From positions 1-58,264 of the forward strand of contig JAHBWF010000035.1 of NCBI GenBank assembly GCA_019637105.1: a stretch of 58,264 nucleotides of DNA. The letters run 5' to 3'. Under the pieces are notes generated by a model, which was not told the origin of the DNA, did no database searches, and saw only the letters and a list, made by a program, of their open reading frames with translations. Numbering within the stretch: position 1 is the stretch's first letter; the number at the start of each line of letters is the position of its first letter. The stretch comes from Labilithrix sp. (GTDB taxonomy: Bacteria > Myxococcota_A > Polyangia > Polyangiales > Polyangiaceae). Made by a program: the position numbers and the translations under genes. Positions 34,287 to 42,450 of the stretch are shown one piece after another.

Positions 34287-34631
34287 ATGAGCATCCGCAA
34301 GCTGGGTCCCTCTGCCCTCGCGTTCGCCGCCGCGTTCCTCGTTCCGCTCGCTGCGTTCGCGCAGGAGACCGGAAAGGTGGGCGCCAACAAGTTCGACGTG
34401 AAGACCTGGGCGGCCGTCGGCGCCGGCGTCGCCATCGGTCTCGGCGTCCTCGGCGGCGGTCTCGGCCAGGGTCGCGCTGCCGCGGCCGCGCTCGAGGGCA
34501 TCTCGCGCAACCCGGGCGCCGCGCCCCGCATCCAGACCCCGATGATCCTCGGCCTCGCGCTGATCGAGTCGCTGGTTCTGCTCTCGTTCGTCATCGCGTT
34601 CTTCCTCCAGGGCTTCGCCTCGGCCGAGTGA
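34287..34631 (+). CDS. atpE: F0F1 ATP synthase subunit c
   Basis: 114 residues from ATG 34287 with AAGGAGT upstream. An N-terminal signal-like segment ([16 protein letters not shown] then QETGK) precedes the two ring helices, as in several deltaproteobacteria-like c-subunits. Helix 1: [22 protein letters not shown]; loop [11 protein letters not shown]; helix 2: [21 protein letters not shown] with the ion-binding Glu. Gln in helix 1 (GLGQG) and Ser after the Glu (ES) are as in Na+-binding rings, but the Thr and Tyr of the full Na+ site are Leu here, so coupling ion is uncertain. A hairpin terminator follows. Confidence 0.95.
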   Translation: MSIRKLGPSALAFAAAFLVPLAAFAQETGKVGANKFDVKTWAAVGAGVAIGLGVLGGGLGQGRAAAAALEGISRNPGAAPRIQTPMILGLALIESLVLLSFVIAFFLQGFASAE

Positions 34632-34677
34632 TCGGCGCGGCTCCCCCGCGAGCACGCAGCCCAGCGATGGGCCGAAG

Positions 34678-34712
34678 ACGCCCGCGCTCGTCCTCGGACG
34701 AGACGCGGGCGT
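34678..34712 (+). terminator. Probable terminator after atpE
   Basis: Stem of about 14-16 bp between 34678-34693 (ACGCCCGCGCTCGTCC) and 34696-34712, with one bulged base and a CTCG tetraloop at the tip. It lies 46 bases after the atpE stop. No T-run follows, as often in GC-rich genomes. It marks the end of the atpZ-I-B-E unit. Confidence 0.6.
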
Positions 34713-34823
34713 TCGCGTTCGTGCCCACGCTCGCGCTCGGACCGCGGGGGCGCGCGACCGCCTTGCCGCTCCGCGGCCCGACCCTAAAACGCTGGCGAGC
34801 CCGGACGAGGAGGCGAGGTCCCG

Positions 34824-35360
34824 ATGACGAAGTCGCGCGCGACGCCGTTCCCACCGCACTGGACCGTACGCGAGGCGCGCGACGCGTACCTCGCGGAGAA
34901 CGGCTTCACCGTAGAGGCCTACGACGCGACGTGGACCGACGCGTCCTTCCTCGGGATCCGGTTCAGGGTGCCGAACACCCGGCGTCATCGCTGGGCGATC
35001 ATGCTCCACGACCTGCACCACGTCGCGACCGGCTACGGCACCGACCTCGCGGGCGAAGGCGAGATCTCCGCCTGGGAGCTGCGCCCCGGCCTCGCGGGCC
35101 TCGGCCCCTACGTCGGCGCCATCGTGCTGCTCGGGGCGCTCGCCGGAGCGCTCGTCGCGCCGCGGCGCGCGCGCGACGCCTGGCGCGAGGCGCGGGCGAT
35201 CCACTCGCTCCACGACCTCGTCCCCCCCGCCGAGGACGACGCGGCGTACGAGGCGCTGCTCGACGTCACAGTCGCCGAGCTCCGCGAGCGCGTGGGCGTC
35301 CCGCGAGGGGGCGTCGCGCGCGCGCCGCGCAAGCTCCACGACTACGCGCCGGCCGCATGA
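34824..35360 (+). CDS. Coq4-like protein
   Basis: 178 residues. The metal-site signature of the COQ4 ubiquinone-biosynthesis family, HDxxHx11E, is present exactly: HDLHHVATGYGTDLAGE, near residues 73-89. This is preceded by FRVPNTRRHRW. One hydrophobic segment (YVGAIVLLGALAGALVAP) follows, then a helical tail (EALLDVTVAELRERVGVP). COQ4 proteins act in the quinone ring-modifying complex. Here it lies near, but not in an operon with, the UbiB-like gene at 36281-38029. It is shorter than the eukaryotic protein (about 265 residues) and the rest is weakly similar, so function is inferred from the motif only. Confidence 0.6.
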   Translation: MTKSRATPFPPHWTVREARDAYLAENGFTVEAYDATWTDASFLGIRFRVPNTRRHRWAIMLHDLHHVATGYGTDLAGEGEISAWELRPGLAGLGPYVGAIVLLGALAGALVAPRRARDAWREARAIHSLHDLVPPAEDDAAYEALLDVTVAELRERVGVPRGGVARAPRKLHDYAPAA

Positions 35361-35377
35361 GGCGCGCGAGGGGCTCC

Positions 35378-36223
35378 TCAGGGCCGGATCACCACCGGCA
35401 GCTCGACGCACGCCCCGCCGATGCCGAAGCCGAACGCGAGGCGGGCGCAGACCTCCGGCGCGCCGTCCTCGTCGTCGTCGCGGACGCCGAGGTGCGCCTC
35501 GGCGCCGGCGCCCGCCGCGAGCCCGCCCGTGAGGCTCCAGCCGGAGCGCTTCACGGTGACCTCCCCGCTCGCCCAGGCCGCCGACGCGCCGGCGTTCACG
35601 CCGTGACTCCCGTCCGAGTTGTCGACGCCGACGTGCGCGTTCGCCGTCAGCGCGTCGACGGAGACCGAGACGCGCGGGTCCGAGTAGCCGAGCCGCGCCG
35701 TCGTGACCTGGAGCTCGTTCTGCTCGCCGGCTTGGACGGAGACGCCGAGCGCCTCGGCCTCGACGCCCTCCCCCGTACGGCCCTTCAACGCGGCGGCCGC
35801 CGCGAAGACGCTGCCGCCGTCGTGCGTGCGGCCCTGGGCTGCGTAGGGACCCTTCGTGAAATCGCGCTCCGTCGTCCGCGCCCCGTTCCCCGACGCGCCG
35901 GCCGTGCGCGGGGGAGAGGCCCGAGCTCCCGTCTTCACCGGCGGCGCGTCGGAGCGCGGCTCGGGAGCGGAGCCGCGGCTCGTCACCGCCGCCCCCGGCC
36001 AGCCGCCGCCGCACGTTCCCCCGCCTCGATCCGCGTTGCGCGCCGCGTCGGCGGCGTTCGCGTCGCATGACGTCGGGACCTTCTCCCAATCGACGGGCGG
36101 CGCCGAGGCGAGCCGATCACGGCGCGCCGGCGCAGGGCGTTCGTTCGAAGTCGCTTCGGACGGCTCGTCCTCCGGGCGACGGCATACGGTGCGCGACGGA
36201 TCGCTCGAGATGCGCTCGGTCAT
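35378..36223 (-). CDS. Gly/Ala-rich beta-repeat protein, function unknown
   Basis: 281 residues, no signal peptide seen. The first about 110 residues are Arg/Ser/Pro-rich and disordered, with Cys at TSCDANAADA and GGTCGGG. From about 115 the protein has repeated short amphipathic strands rich in Gly, Ala and Val (VFAAAAALKGRTGEGVEAEA, LGVSVQAGEQNELQVTTARL, ANAHVGVDNSDGSHGVNAGA, LTGGLAAGAGAEAHLGV) and an acidic DDDEDG loop. This is like beta-solenoid or toxin-associated repeats, but no family was recognised. It is downstream of ubiB on the same strand with 57 bases between. Confidence 0.55.
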   Translation of the reverse strand: MTERISSDPSRTVCRRPEDEPSEATSNERPAPARRDRLASAPPVDWEKVPTSCDANAADAARNADRGGGTCGGGWPGAAVTSRGSAPEPRSDAPPVKTGARASPPRTAGASGNGARTTERDFTKGPYAAQGRTHDGGSVFAAAAALKGRTGEGVEAEALGVSVQAGEQNELQVTTARLGYSDPRVSVSVDALTANAHVGVDNSDGSHGVNAGASAAWASGEVTVKRSGWSLTGGLAAGAGAEAHLGVRDDDEDGAPEVCARLAFGFGIGGACVELPVVIRP

Positions 36224-36280
36224 GGCCCCCCGTCGGCCGGCGCCGAGGCCGGTTGCGCGCGATCCGCGACGGCGCGAGCG

Positions 36281-38029
36281 CTACTCGACCGGCTTGGGCC
36301 GACGGCGCAGGTCCGAGAGCACATGGAGCACGAGCACGGCGCCGGCGACCGCGAGCAGGACGCCGCCGAGCGTGTGATCGTGCGCGAAGGCCGTCGCGCC
36401 CCCGAGCGTCGAGGACGCCACGACGAGCCCCGAGAAGACGCGCCGGCCCAGGCGGTCGGCGGCGGCCGGCAGCGCGGGATCCGGCGTCTTGACCTGGAGC
36501 CGGCCGAGCCGGAGGTCCTCGAGGACCTCCCGCGCCTGGAGCGGGACGTCGTAGCCCGCGCGCGAGAGCTGCTCGACCCCGCGGATCAGCTCGTTGCCGA
36601 TGCGCTGCGGCGAGTAGCGCTGCTTCAGGAGCTTCACGAAGTAAGGCTGCGCCTCGCCGAAGACGTCGAGGTCCGGATCGAGCTGCTTGCCGATCCCCTC
36701 GATCGTCATCAGCGCCTTGCCGACCATCATGAAGTCGGTCGGGATCTCGAGGCCGTACTTCATCGCGCCCTGGACGAGGTCGCGGATCATCGCCGAGAGG
36801 TCGATCTCCTTGAGCGGCTTGCCGAGGTACTTCTCCGCGAGCATGGCGACCTCGTCGCGGAACTCGCGCATGTCGATCTTCTTCGTCGGGCGGCCGATCG
36901 CGTAGAGCGCGTCGGCGACGCCGTAGGCGTCCTGGCGCACGGCCGCGACCATGAGATCGATGGTGCGATCGCGCAGCTCGGGCGAGAGTCGGCCGACCAT
37001 CCCGAGATCGATGAGGCCGATCACCGGCTGGGCCCCGCCGGTGCCGCCCATGATGATGATGTTCCCGGGGTGCGGATCGGCGTGGAAGAAGCCGTCCTCG
37101 AAGATCATCTTGATGACGACGCCGACGGCGTTCCTCGCGATCTGAGCGCCGTCGATGCCCGCGGCGGCGACCTTGTCGACCTTGATGCCGTCGAAGAACT
37201 CGAGCGTGAGCACCTGCTTGCTCGACGCCTGCTTGTAGACCTTGGGGAAGCGCGCGAGCTCGCCCTGCGGCGTGCCCTCGAAGTTCTTGGTGAAGCGCTC
37301 GCCGTTCTCGCCCTCGATCATGAAGTTCAGCTCGGCGGTGATCGAGCGATCGAACTGCTGGACCAGGCCCACGGGCGAGTAGATGCGCGTCTCCGGGATC
37401 GCGCGCTCGACCGCGGCCGCCATGATGTGGAGCAGCTCGAGATCGCGCTGGACGGTGACGCCGACGTTGGGGCGCTGCACCTTGACGACGACGTCGACGT
37501 TCTCGCCCTCGGGCGTCGCGAGCACGGCGCGGTGCACCTGGCCGATCGACGCGGTGGCGAGGGGCTTCTCGTCGAACGAGACGAAGAGCTGCTCCAGCGT
37601 GTCGCCGAGGCTCGACTCGATCACCTTCTTGATCTCGTCGAACGGCACCGGCGGGACGTCGTCCTGGAGCTTCTTCAGCTCGGCGATCACGTCGGGCGGG
37701 AGCAGGTCGTTCCGCGTGGACATGATCTGCCCGAGCTTGATGAACGACGGGCCGAGGTCCTGGATGACGAGGCGGACGCGCTCCGCGGTCGACGTGCGCC
37801 CCTTCTCTTCTTCGCCCTTCGCGAGCTCGTCGACGGCCAGCACGATCGCGTCGGGGGGCGGCGCGACGCTCTCGCTCGGGGGCGGCTCGCTCTTGCCGGT
37901 CGAGGGCTTCTTCGGCTTCCGGGCGAGGCCGGCGCGCGCGACCACCTCGCCGAAGCCGTGCCTCACGAGCACGCTCGTGATCTCGCGGAGGCGCCCGAGG
38001 TCGCGTACGGCCGAGACGACGGAAATCAC
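36281..38029 (-). CDS. ubiB: UbiB/ABC1 (COQ8-like) atypical kinase
   Basis: 582-residue member of the UbiB/ABC1/COQ8 family, atypical kinases/ATPases needed for quinone synthesis. Family features: the KxGQ motif FIKLGQIMSTRNDLLP near residue 105, the Ala-rich loop ATASIGQVH, KVQRPNV, FFHADPHPGN near residue 318, and IDLGMVG as the metal-binding Asp motif. C-terminal membrane helices (GLVVASSTLGGATAF and GVLLAVAGAVLVLHVL) anchor it. GTG start at 38029. It lies 20 bases after the L,D-transpeptidase gene on the same strand, so the two and the GAF kinase before them form an operon-like group. Confidence 0.9.
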   Translation of the reverse strand: MISVVSAVRDLGRLREITSVLVRHGFGEVVARAGLARKPKKPSTGKSEPPPSESVAPPPDAIVLAVDELAKGEEEKGRTSTAERVRLVIQDLGPSFIKLGQIMSTRNDLLPPDVIAELKKLQDDVPPVPFDEIKKVIESSLGDTLEQLFVSFDEKPLATASIGQVHRAVLATPEGENVDVVVKVQRPNVGVTVQRDLELLHIMAAAVERAIPETRIYSPVGLVQQFDRSITAELNFMIEGENGERFTKNFEGTPQGELARFPKVYKQASSKQVLTLEFFDGIKVDKVAAAGIDGAQIARNAVGVVIKMIFEDGFFHADPHPGNIIIMGGTGGAQPVIGLIDLGMVGRLSPELRDRTIDLMVAAVRQDAYGVADALYAIGRPTKKIDMREFRDEVAMLAEKYLGKPLKEIDLSAMIRDLVQGAMKYGLEIPTDFMMVGKALMTIEGIGKQLDPDLDVFGEAQPYFVKLLKQRYSPQRIGNELIRGVEQLSRAGYDVPLQAREVLEDLRLGRLQVKTPDPALPAAADRLGRRVFSGLVVASSTLGGATAFAHDHTLGGVLLAVAGAVLVLHVLSDLRRRPKPVE

Positions 38030-38049
38030 TCGGGCACCGTATCACGCGG

Positions 38050-39507
38050 TCAACGCACGCGGACGACGGTCCCGCGCTCGATCTTCGTCGGCAGCGCCGC
38101 CGTCCAGCCGGCGGGCAGGTGGGGCGCGGTGAAGGCGAAGAGCCAGCGCGCGTCGAGCGGCGCGAGGTTCACGCACCCGTGGCTGTGGACGTGCCCGAAG
38201 TCGCGGTGCCAGAACGCCCCGTGGAGCGCGATCGCCTTGTCGAAGAACTGGACCCACGGGACGTCCTCGATCGCGTAGTGGCGGTCGACGTCCTCCTTGT
38301 CGAGGTTGTCCATCTTCGTGGTGAAGACCTTGACCCAGACGCGGAACGTCCCGGTGCGGGTGGCGAACTCGGAGCCGCGCGGCCCCCTCCCCGTGGAGAC
38401 GATCGTCGCGAAGACCGGCCGCGCGCCCGCGTACGCCACGAGCGTCTGCGACGCGAGGTCGACGTCGATCCATCGCTCCGCGCCCGCAGGCCCGTCGCCG
38501 GCGATCTCGGGCGGGGGCGCCGCGAGCCTCGGCCGCGCGAGATCGCGCGCGCGCATCCAGGCAGGAGGCTCCTTGTCCGCGGACACGCGGACGACGCCGC
38601 CGGCTTGCCCGGGCTTGTCCTCGAAGACGCGCACCTTCTCGAAGCGGAGGCGGTGGCCGCTGACCTTGTCCGCCTTGTCGGACGCGAAGACGTTCGCGCG
38701 CTCCGAGACGACCCAGGCGACGTCGAGCCTGGGCTCGGCCGCGCCCGCGGCGAGCCCGCCCTGCGCGGCCTCGAGCAGCTCGCCGTGGAAGAGGTTCGCG
38801 CGCGCCGGCGCGAGCTCGCGCATGGCGACCCAGCGCCCCTTCTTCGTCCGGCCCCAGCGCTCGCCGTGGGCGCTCCGCTCCTCGAGGATCGCGACCGCGA
38901 AGCCGGGCTCGAGCTCTTGATCGGGCGCGTCGTCGAGCGCGCTCGCGAGGTTCGCGAACCCGAACGCGCCGTCGCGCCCCGCGAAGAAGTAGCGGTACGG
39001 CAGGCCGTCGTCGGTCGCCGAGAGCGGGTCGATCGGCGGCAGCGTCCTCTGCGCGCCGGGCCGCGCCGGGCGCGCGTGGTCCACGGACGGCGCGCCCTCG
39101 CCTCCGGCCGCGCCCCACGGGCGCGTGCCGAGCGCGGGCGATCCCGGCGGGTCCTCGCTGAAGTCGACGACGTCCGAGCACATCCACGCGAGCGGGCCGA
39201 CGTTGAGCCAGCGCCCCATGCACCCGCCCACGCGACGCGTGGCGTAGAGCGGCAGGCGCGCGCCCGGCTGCGCGCTCCCGCGACGCGCCTCGAGCTTCCC
39301 GGGCTCCGCGTAGATCGCCGCCTCCGGCTTGTTCGGCGTGACGGAGCGCGCCCACGCCGGCAGCGGGACGTCGCCTCGATCGGTCCACGGCGGGAGCGCG
39401 TCTTCGGCGTGGAGCGGAGAGGCGGACGCCGCGAGGATCGCGAGCGCGGCGAGCGCGACGGTCGATGCGGCCCTACCGGGGCGGCGGCGCGGCGAGCTCG
39501 TCGGCAT
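38050..39507 (-). CDS. L,D-transpeptidase (YkuD domain)
   Basis: 485 residues, exported: MPTSSPRRRPGRAASTVALA then a hydrophobic core ending at PLHA. A long N-terminal region with SH3-like pieces (ARLPLYATRRVGGCMGRWL and LEPGFAVAILEERSAHG) precedes the C-terminal YkuD domain. Its active-site motif is HSHGCVNLAPLDARWLF with the nucleophile Cys near residue 444, plus IALHGAFW upstream. Such enzymes make 3-3 peptidoglycan cross-links or attach lipoproteins to the wall. The start overlaps the stop of the GAF kinase by one base (TGATG). Confidence 0.88.
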   Translation of the reverse strand: MPTSSPRRRPGRAASTVALAALAILAASASPLHAEDALPPWTDRGDVPLPAWARSVTPNKPEAAIYAEPGKLEARRGSAQPGARLPLYATRRVGGCMGRWLNVGPLAWMCSDVVDFSEDPPGSPALGTRPWGAAGGEGAPSVDHARPARPGAQRTLPPIDPLSATDDGLPYRYFFAGRDGAFGFANLASALDDAPDQELEPGFAVAILEERSAHGERWGRTKKGRWVAMRELAPARANLFHGELLEAAQGGLAAGAAEPRLDVAWVVSERANVFASDKADKVSGHRLRFEKVRVFEDKPGQAGGVVRVSADKEPPAWMRARDLARPRLAAPPPEIAGDGPAGAERWIDVDLASQTLVAYAGARPVFATIVSTGRGPRGSEFATRTGTFRVWVKVFTTKMDNLDKEDVDRHYAIEDVPWVQFFDKAIALHGAFWHRDFGHVHSHGCVNLAPLDARWLFAFTAPHLPAGWTAALPTKIERGTVVRVR

Positions 39508-41438
39508 CACTTCTCGGCGGCGGCGCGCTGCGGCAAGCGCAGCGTGAAGGTCGCTCCCCGCGACGTCGACTTCACCGTGATCGTGCCGCCGTGCTCCTCG
39601 GCGATGCGCTTCGTGATGGCGAGGCCGAGCCCCGTGCCGCCCTTCTTGCCGCTCGTCACGAAGGACTGGAAGAGGCGGTGCTCGATCTCCTTCGGGATGC
39701 CGGGGCCCGTGTCGGAGAACGTGATCACCAGCGTCGCGGGCGCGTTGCGCGTGGCCTTGGCGCGGCTCACCTTGATCGTGAACTTGCCGCCCTTGTCGGC
39801 CATGGCCTCGGCGGCGTTGCGCGCCAGGTTGTGGACGACGCGGAGGATCTTGCCCTCGTCGAAGCGCGCGGTCCCCTTGTCCTGGAGGTCGATCACGAGC
39901 TCCACGCCGACGCGCGCGAGCTGCGTCTGGAGCTGCTCCTTCACGTCGCCGAAGAACTTCGAGAGGTACACCTTGCGGACGAGCGTGTTGCGCTCGCCGC
40001 GCGCGAACTCGAGGATGTCGCGCTGCATCGCGCCGATGTGCTCGAACTGCTTGAGGGCGAGCTCCGCGTACTCGTCGCGGAGCGCGCGCTTGTCGGCGGC
40101 TTGCATCATCTGCACGTAGCCGCTGATGACCGTGAGCGGCGTCCGGATGTCGTGGATGACCCCGGAGAGGAGGCGGCCGATCGACGTGAGGCGCTCCTCG
40201 CGCTCGCGCGACTCGCGCGACATCTGCAGGCGGATCGCCGTCGAGGCGTTGGCGGCGATGAGGAGGAGGAGCGCCCGATCCTCTTCGGTGAACGCCTCGT
40301 CGCGCGCCGCGGCGCCGAGGCGCGGCGTCGAGCCGGGGAGCTTCCGCTTGTTGAAGAGGGCGATCGCGCCCATCGCGTCGCCGTCCTCGCCCTCGAGCGG
40401 CACCGCGATGCACGCGCGCGTGGGCTCGCCGAGGTGCCCGTCGAACGACGGATCGTGGTTCGGGTGCGACGGGGCGTCGTTGGTGAAGACGACCTCGCCG
40501 CCGTCGATGGCCGCCCCGGTCAAGCCGCTCGCCGCCTTGATCGTGTGGACGTGGAGCGTGTCGCTCCCCTGGAACATCACGTAGAGCTGGCCGTTGACCC
40601 CGTCGGGCCCCTTCATCGCGAAGGCCCCGGCGTAGGCCTCGCTCGTGCGCAGCGCCTCGCTCAGCACGCCCGTGAAGAGCTCCTCGAGCGAGGTGGCGCG
40701 GCCCATCGCGCTCTCGAGATCGAACAGGAGCTTGAGGTCGCGTACGCGGTGCTCGAGCTGCTCCTTGATCTCGAGCAGCTCCGTGTTCTTCTGCGTGACC
40801 GAGAGGAACAGGCGCGAGTTGTCGATCGCGATCGCCGCCTGGGTGGCGAGCGCGGCGAGGATGATCGCGTCGTGATCGCCGAACGGACCGGTCTTCTTGT
40901 TGAGGACCTGGACGACGCCGATCGTGCGCCCGAGGTGGTTCTTCATCGGGACGGCGAGGATCGATCGCGTCCGGTAGCCGGAGGTGAGATCCAGCTCGGC
41001 GTTGAAGCGCGGGTCCTTGTAGGGATCGTTCACGAGCAGCGTCTTGCTCGTCTGCGCGACGTGCCCGGCGATGCCCTGGCCCACCTTGAGGCGGATCTGC
41101 CGGACCTCGTCGCCCTGCACGATCCGCGAGACGAGCTCGTTCTTGCGATCGTCGAGGAGGTACAGCGTCGCGCGGTCGGCCTCGACGGCGTCGATGATCT
41201 TCTCGAGGATCAGCTCGAGGAGCTGCTCGAGATCGAGCGTCGTGCCGAGCGCGAGGCCGACCTCGCGGAGGGCGACGCCGATGCGACGCTCGCGGGTGAG
41301 CTCCTCGTCGAGGTCCTTGAGCTTCCGCTCGAGCAGGCCGACGCGCAGCTCCAGCTCGCGTGAGCTGGGTCGCCTCGAGGGCGACCAGGCCGCCTCCCCG
41401 CTCGAGGGCGGCGACGGACGCGTCGACTTGAGTGCCAC
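39507..41438 (-). CDS. GAF-domain sensor histidine kinase
   Basis: 643-residue soluble sensor. A coiled-coil N-terminus (ELELRVGLLERKLKDLDEEL) leads to GAF domain 1 (about 60-210; VEADRATLYLLDD, VGQGIAGHVAQT, SILAVPMKNHLGR). GAF 2 follows after a coiled linker (about 235-400; ACIAVPLEGEDG, IALFNKRKLPG). HisKA has HDIRTPL with the phospho-His near residue 428, and HATPase_c has NLARNAAEAM, DTGPGIP and GTGLGLAI. No membrane segment and no receiver domain; no response regulator is nearby. GTG start. Coupled to the L,D-transpeptidase gene, so it could sense a cytoplasmic small ligand tied to envelope state (inference). Confidence 0.93.
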   Translation of the reverse strand: MALKSTRPSPPSSGEAAWSPSRRPSSRELELRVGLLERKLKDLDEELTRERRIGVALREVGLALGTTLDLEQLLELILEKIIDAVEADRATLYLLDDRKNELVSRIVQGDEVRQIRLKVGQGIAGHVAQTSKTLLVNDPYKDPRFNAELDLTSGYRTRSILAVPMKNHLGRTIGVVQVLNKKTGPFGDHDAIILAALATQAAIAIDNSRLFLSVTQKNTELLEIKEQLEHRVRDLKLLFDLESAMGRATSLEELFTGVLSEALRTSEAYAGAFAMKGPDGVNGQLYVMFQGSDTLHVHTIKAASGLTGAAIDGGEVVFTNDAPSHPNHDPSFDGHLGEPTRACIAVPLEGEDGDAMGAIALFNKRKLPGSTPRLGAAARDEAFTEEDRALLLLIAANASTAIRLQMSRESREREERLTSIGRLLSGVIHDIRTPLTVISGYVQMMQAADKRALRDEYAELALKQFEHIGAMQRDILEFARGERNTLVRKVYLSKFFGDVKEQLQTQLARVGVELVIDLQDKGTARFDEGKILRVVHNLARNAAEAMADKGGKFTIKVSRAKATRNAPATLVITFSDTGPGIPKEIEHRLFQSFVTSGKKGGTGLGLAITKRIAEEHGGTITVKSTSRGATFTLRLPQRAAAEK

Positions 41439-41687
41439 GTTCGAATTCTAGACGGACTTTCCCCCGTTCGGACGCCTCTTCGACGTCGGGAGAGGCCAGC
41501 GGCACCCGCGCCACGGTCGACGCCATCGTGCCTCGGCCCCGCCGGCGTCCTCTCCCCGCTTCGCCGGCGGCCCGGATGTCCGGCGGATGCCGCACCGCAT
41601 CCGAAAAGTGCTATGCCGGGACCGGCTTATCTCCCCCCGGCGCATGCGCGTAGCGTCATGTCAGGGCCACGTTCGACAGGCGATCCG

Positions 41688-42407
41688 ATGCCCAGAACAC
41701 TCATCGTCACTCCCACGTACAACGAGAAAGACAACCTGCCGCGCTTCGTCGACGCGGTGCGTTCGGCATGGCCCGAGGCCGACCTGTTGGTCGTCGACGA
41801 CGGTTCGCCCGACGGCACGGGGGCGATCGCCGACGCCATCGCGGCGAAGGACGATCACGTCCGGGTGATGCATCGACCCGGCAAGCTCGGGCTGGGGACG
41901 GCCTACACGCAAGCGTTCAAGCGCGGGCTCGGCGAGGGCTACGACCGCTTCTTCGAGATGGACGCGGACCTCTCGCACGACGTCCGGTACCTGCCCGACT
42001 TCATCGCCGCGCTCGACGACGGCGCCGACGTCGTGATCGGCTCGCGCAACATCCCGGGCGGCGGCGTCGAGGGCTGGGGCCTCGGACGGCACTTCATCTC
42101 GAAGGGCGGCTCGCTCTACTCGCGGACGATCCTCGGGCTCGGCGTGAAGGACCTCACGAGCGGCTACAAGGCGTTCACGCGGCGCGCGCTCGAGGCGATC
42201 GACATCGACACGGTCCACTCGAACGGCTACTCGTTCCAGATCGAGATGACCTACCGCGCGCTCCGCAAGGGGATGCGCGTGAAGGAGGTCCCGATCGTCT
42301 TCGTCGACCGGACCGCGGGGCGCTCGAAGATGAGCCGGCGGATCTTCGTCGAGGCGATCGGCGTCGTCTGGAAGCTGCGCGCCGAGGCGCTCGTCGGGAA
42401 GATCTGA
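41688..42407 (+). CDS. Polyprenol-phosphate mannosyltransferase-like GT2 enzyme
   Basis: 239 residues. Family-2 glycosyltransferase closest in pattern to dolichol/polyprenol monophosphomannose synthase: TYNEKDNLPRFVDAV, VVDDGSPDGTG, LGLGTAYTQAFKRGL, FFEMDADLSHD with the DxD, VIGSRNIPGGGVEGW and LTSGYKAFTRRALE. The segment QIEMTYRALRKGMRVKEVPI near the end is typical. Such enzymes transfer mannose from GDP-mannose to a lipid carrier. No C-terminal membrane domain, unlike some bacterial homologues. Start ATG 41688 (MPRTLIVTPTYN). It is convergent with the next gene. Confidence 0.88.
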   Translation: MPRTLIVTPTYNEKDNLPRFVDAVRSAWPEADLLVVDDGSPDGTGAIADAIAAKDDHVRVMHRPGKLGLGTAYTQAFKRGLGEGYDRFFEMDADLSHDVRYLPDFIAALDDGADVVIGSRNIPGGGVEGWGLGRHFISKGGSLYSRTILGLGVKDLTSGYKAFTRRALEAIDIDTVHSNGYSFQIEMTYRALRKGMRVKEVPIVFVDRTAGRSKMSRRIFVEAIGVVWKLRAEALVGKI

Positions 42408-42450
42408 CGACGGCGCCGGGCGCGACGGCACGAGCGGGCGCGATCCGCGA

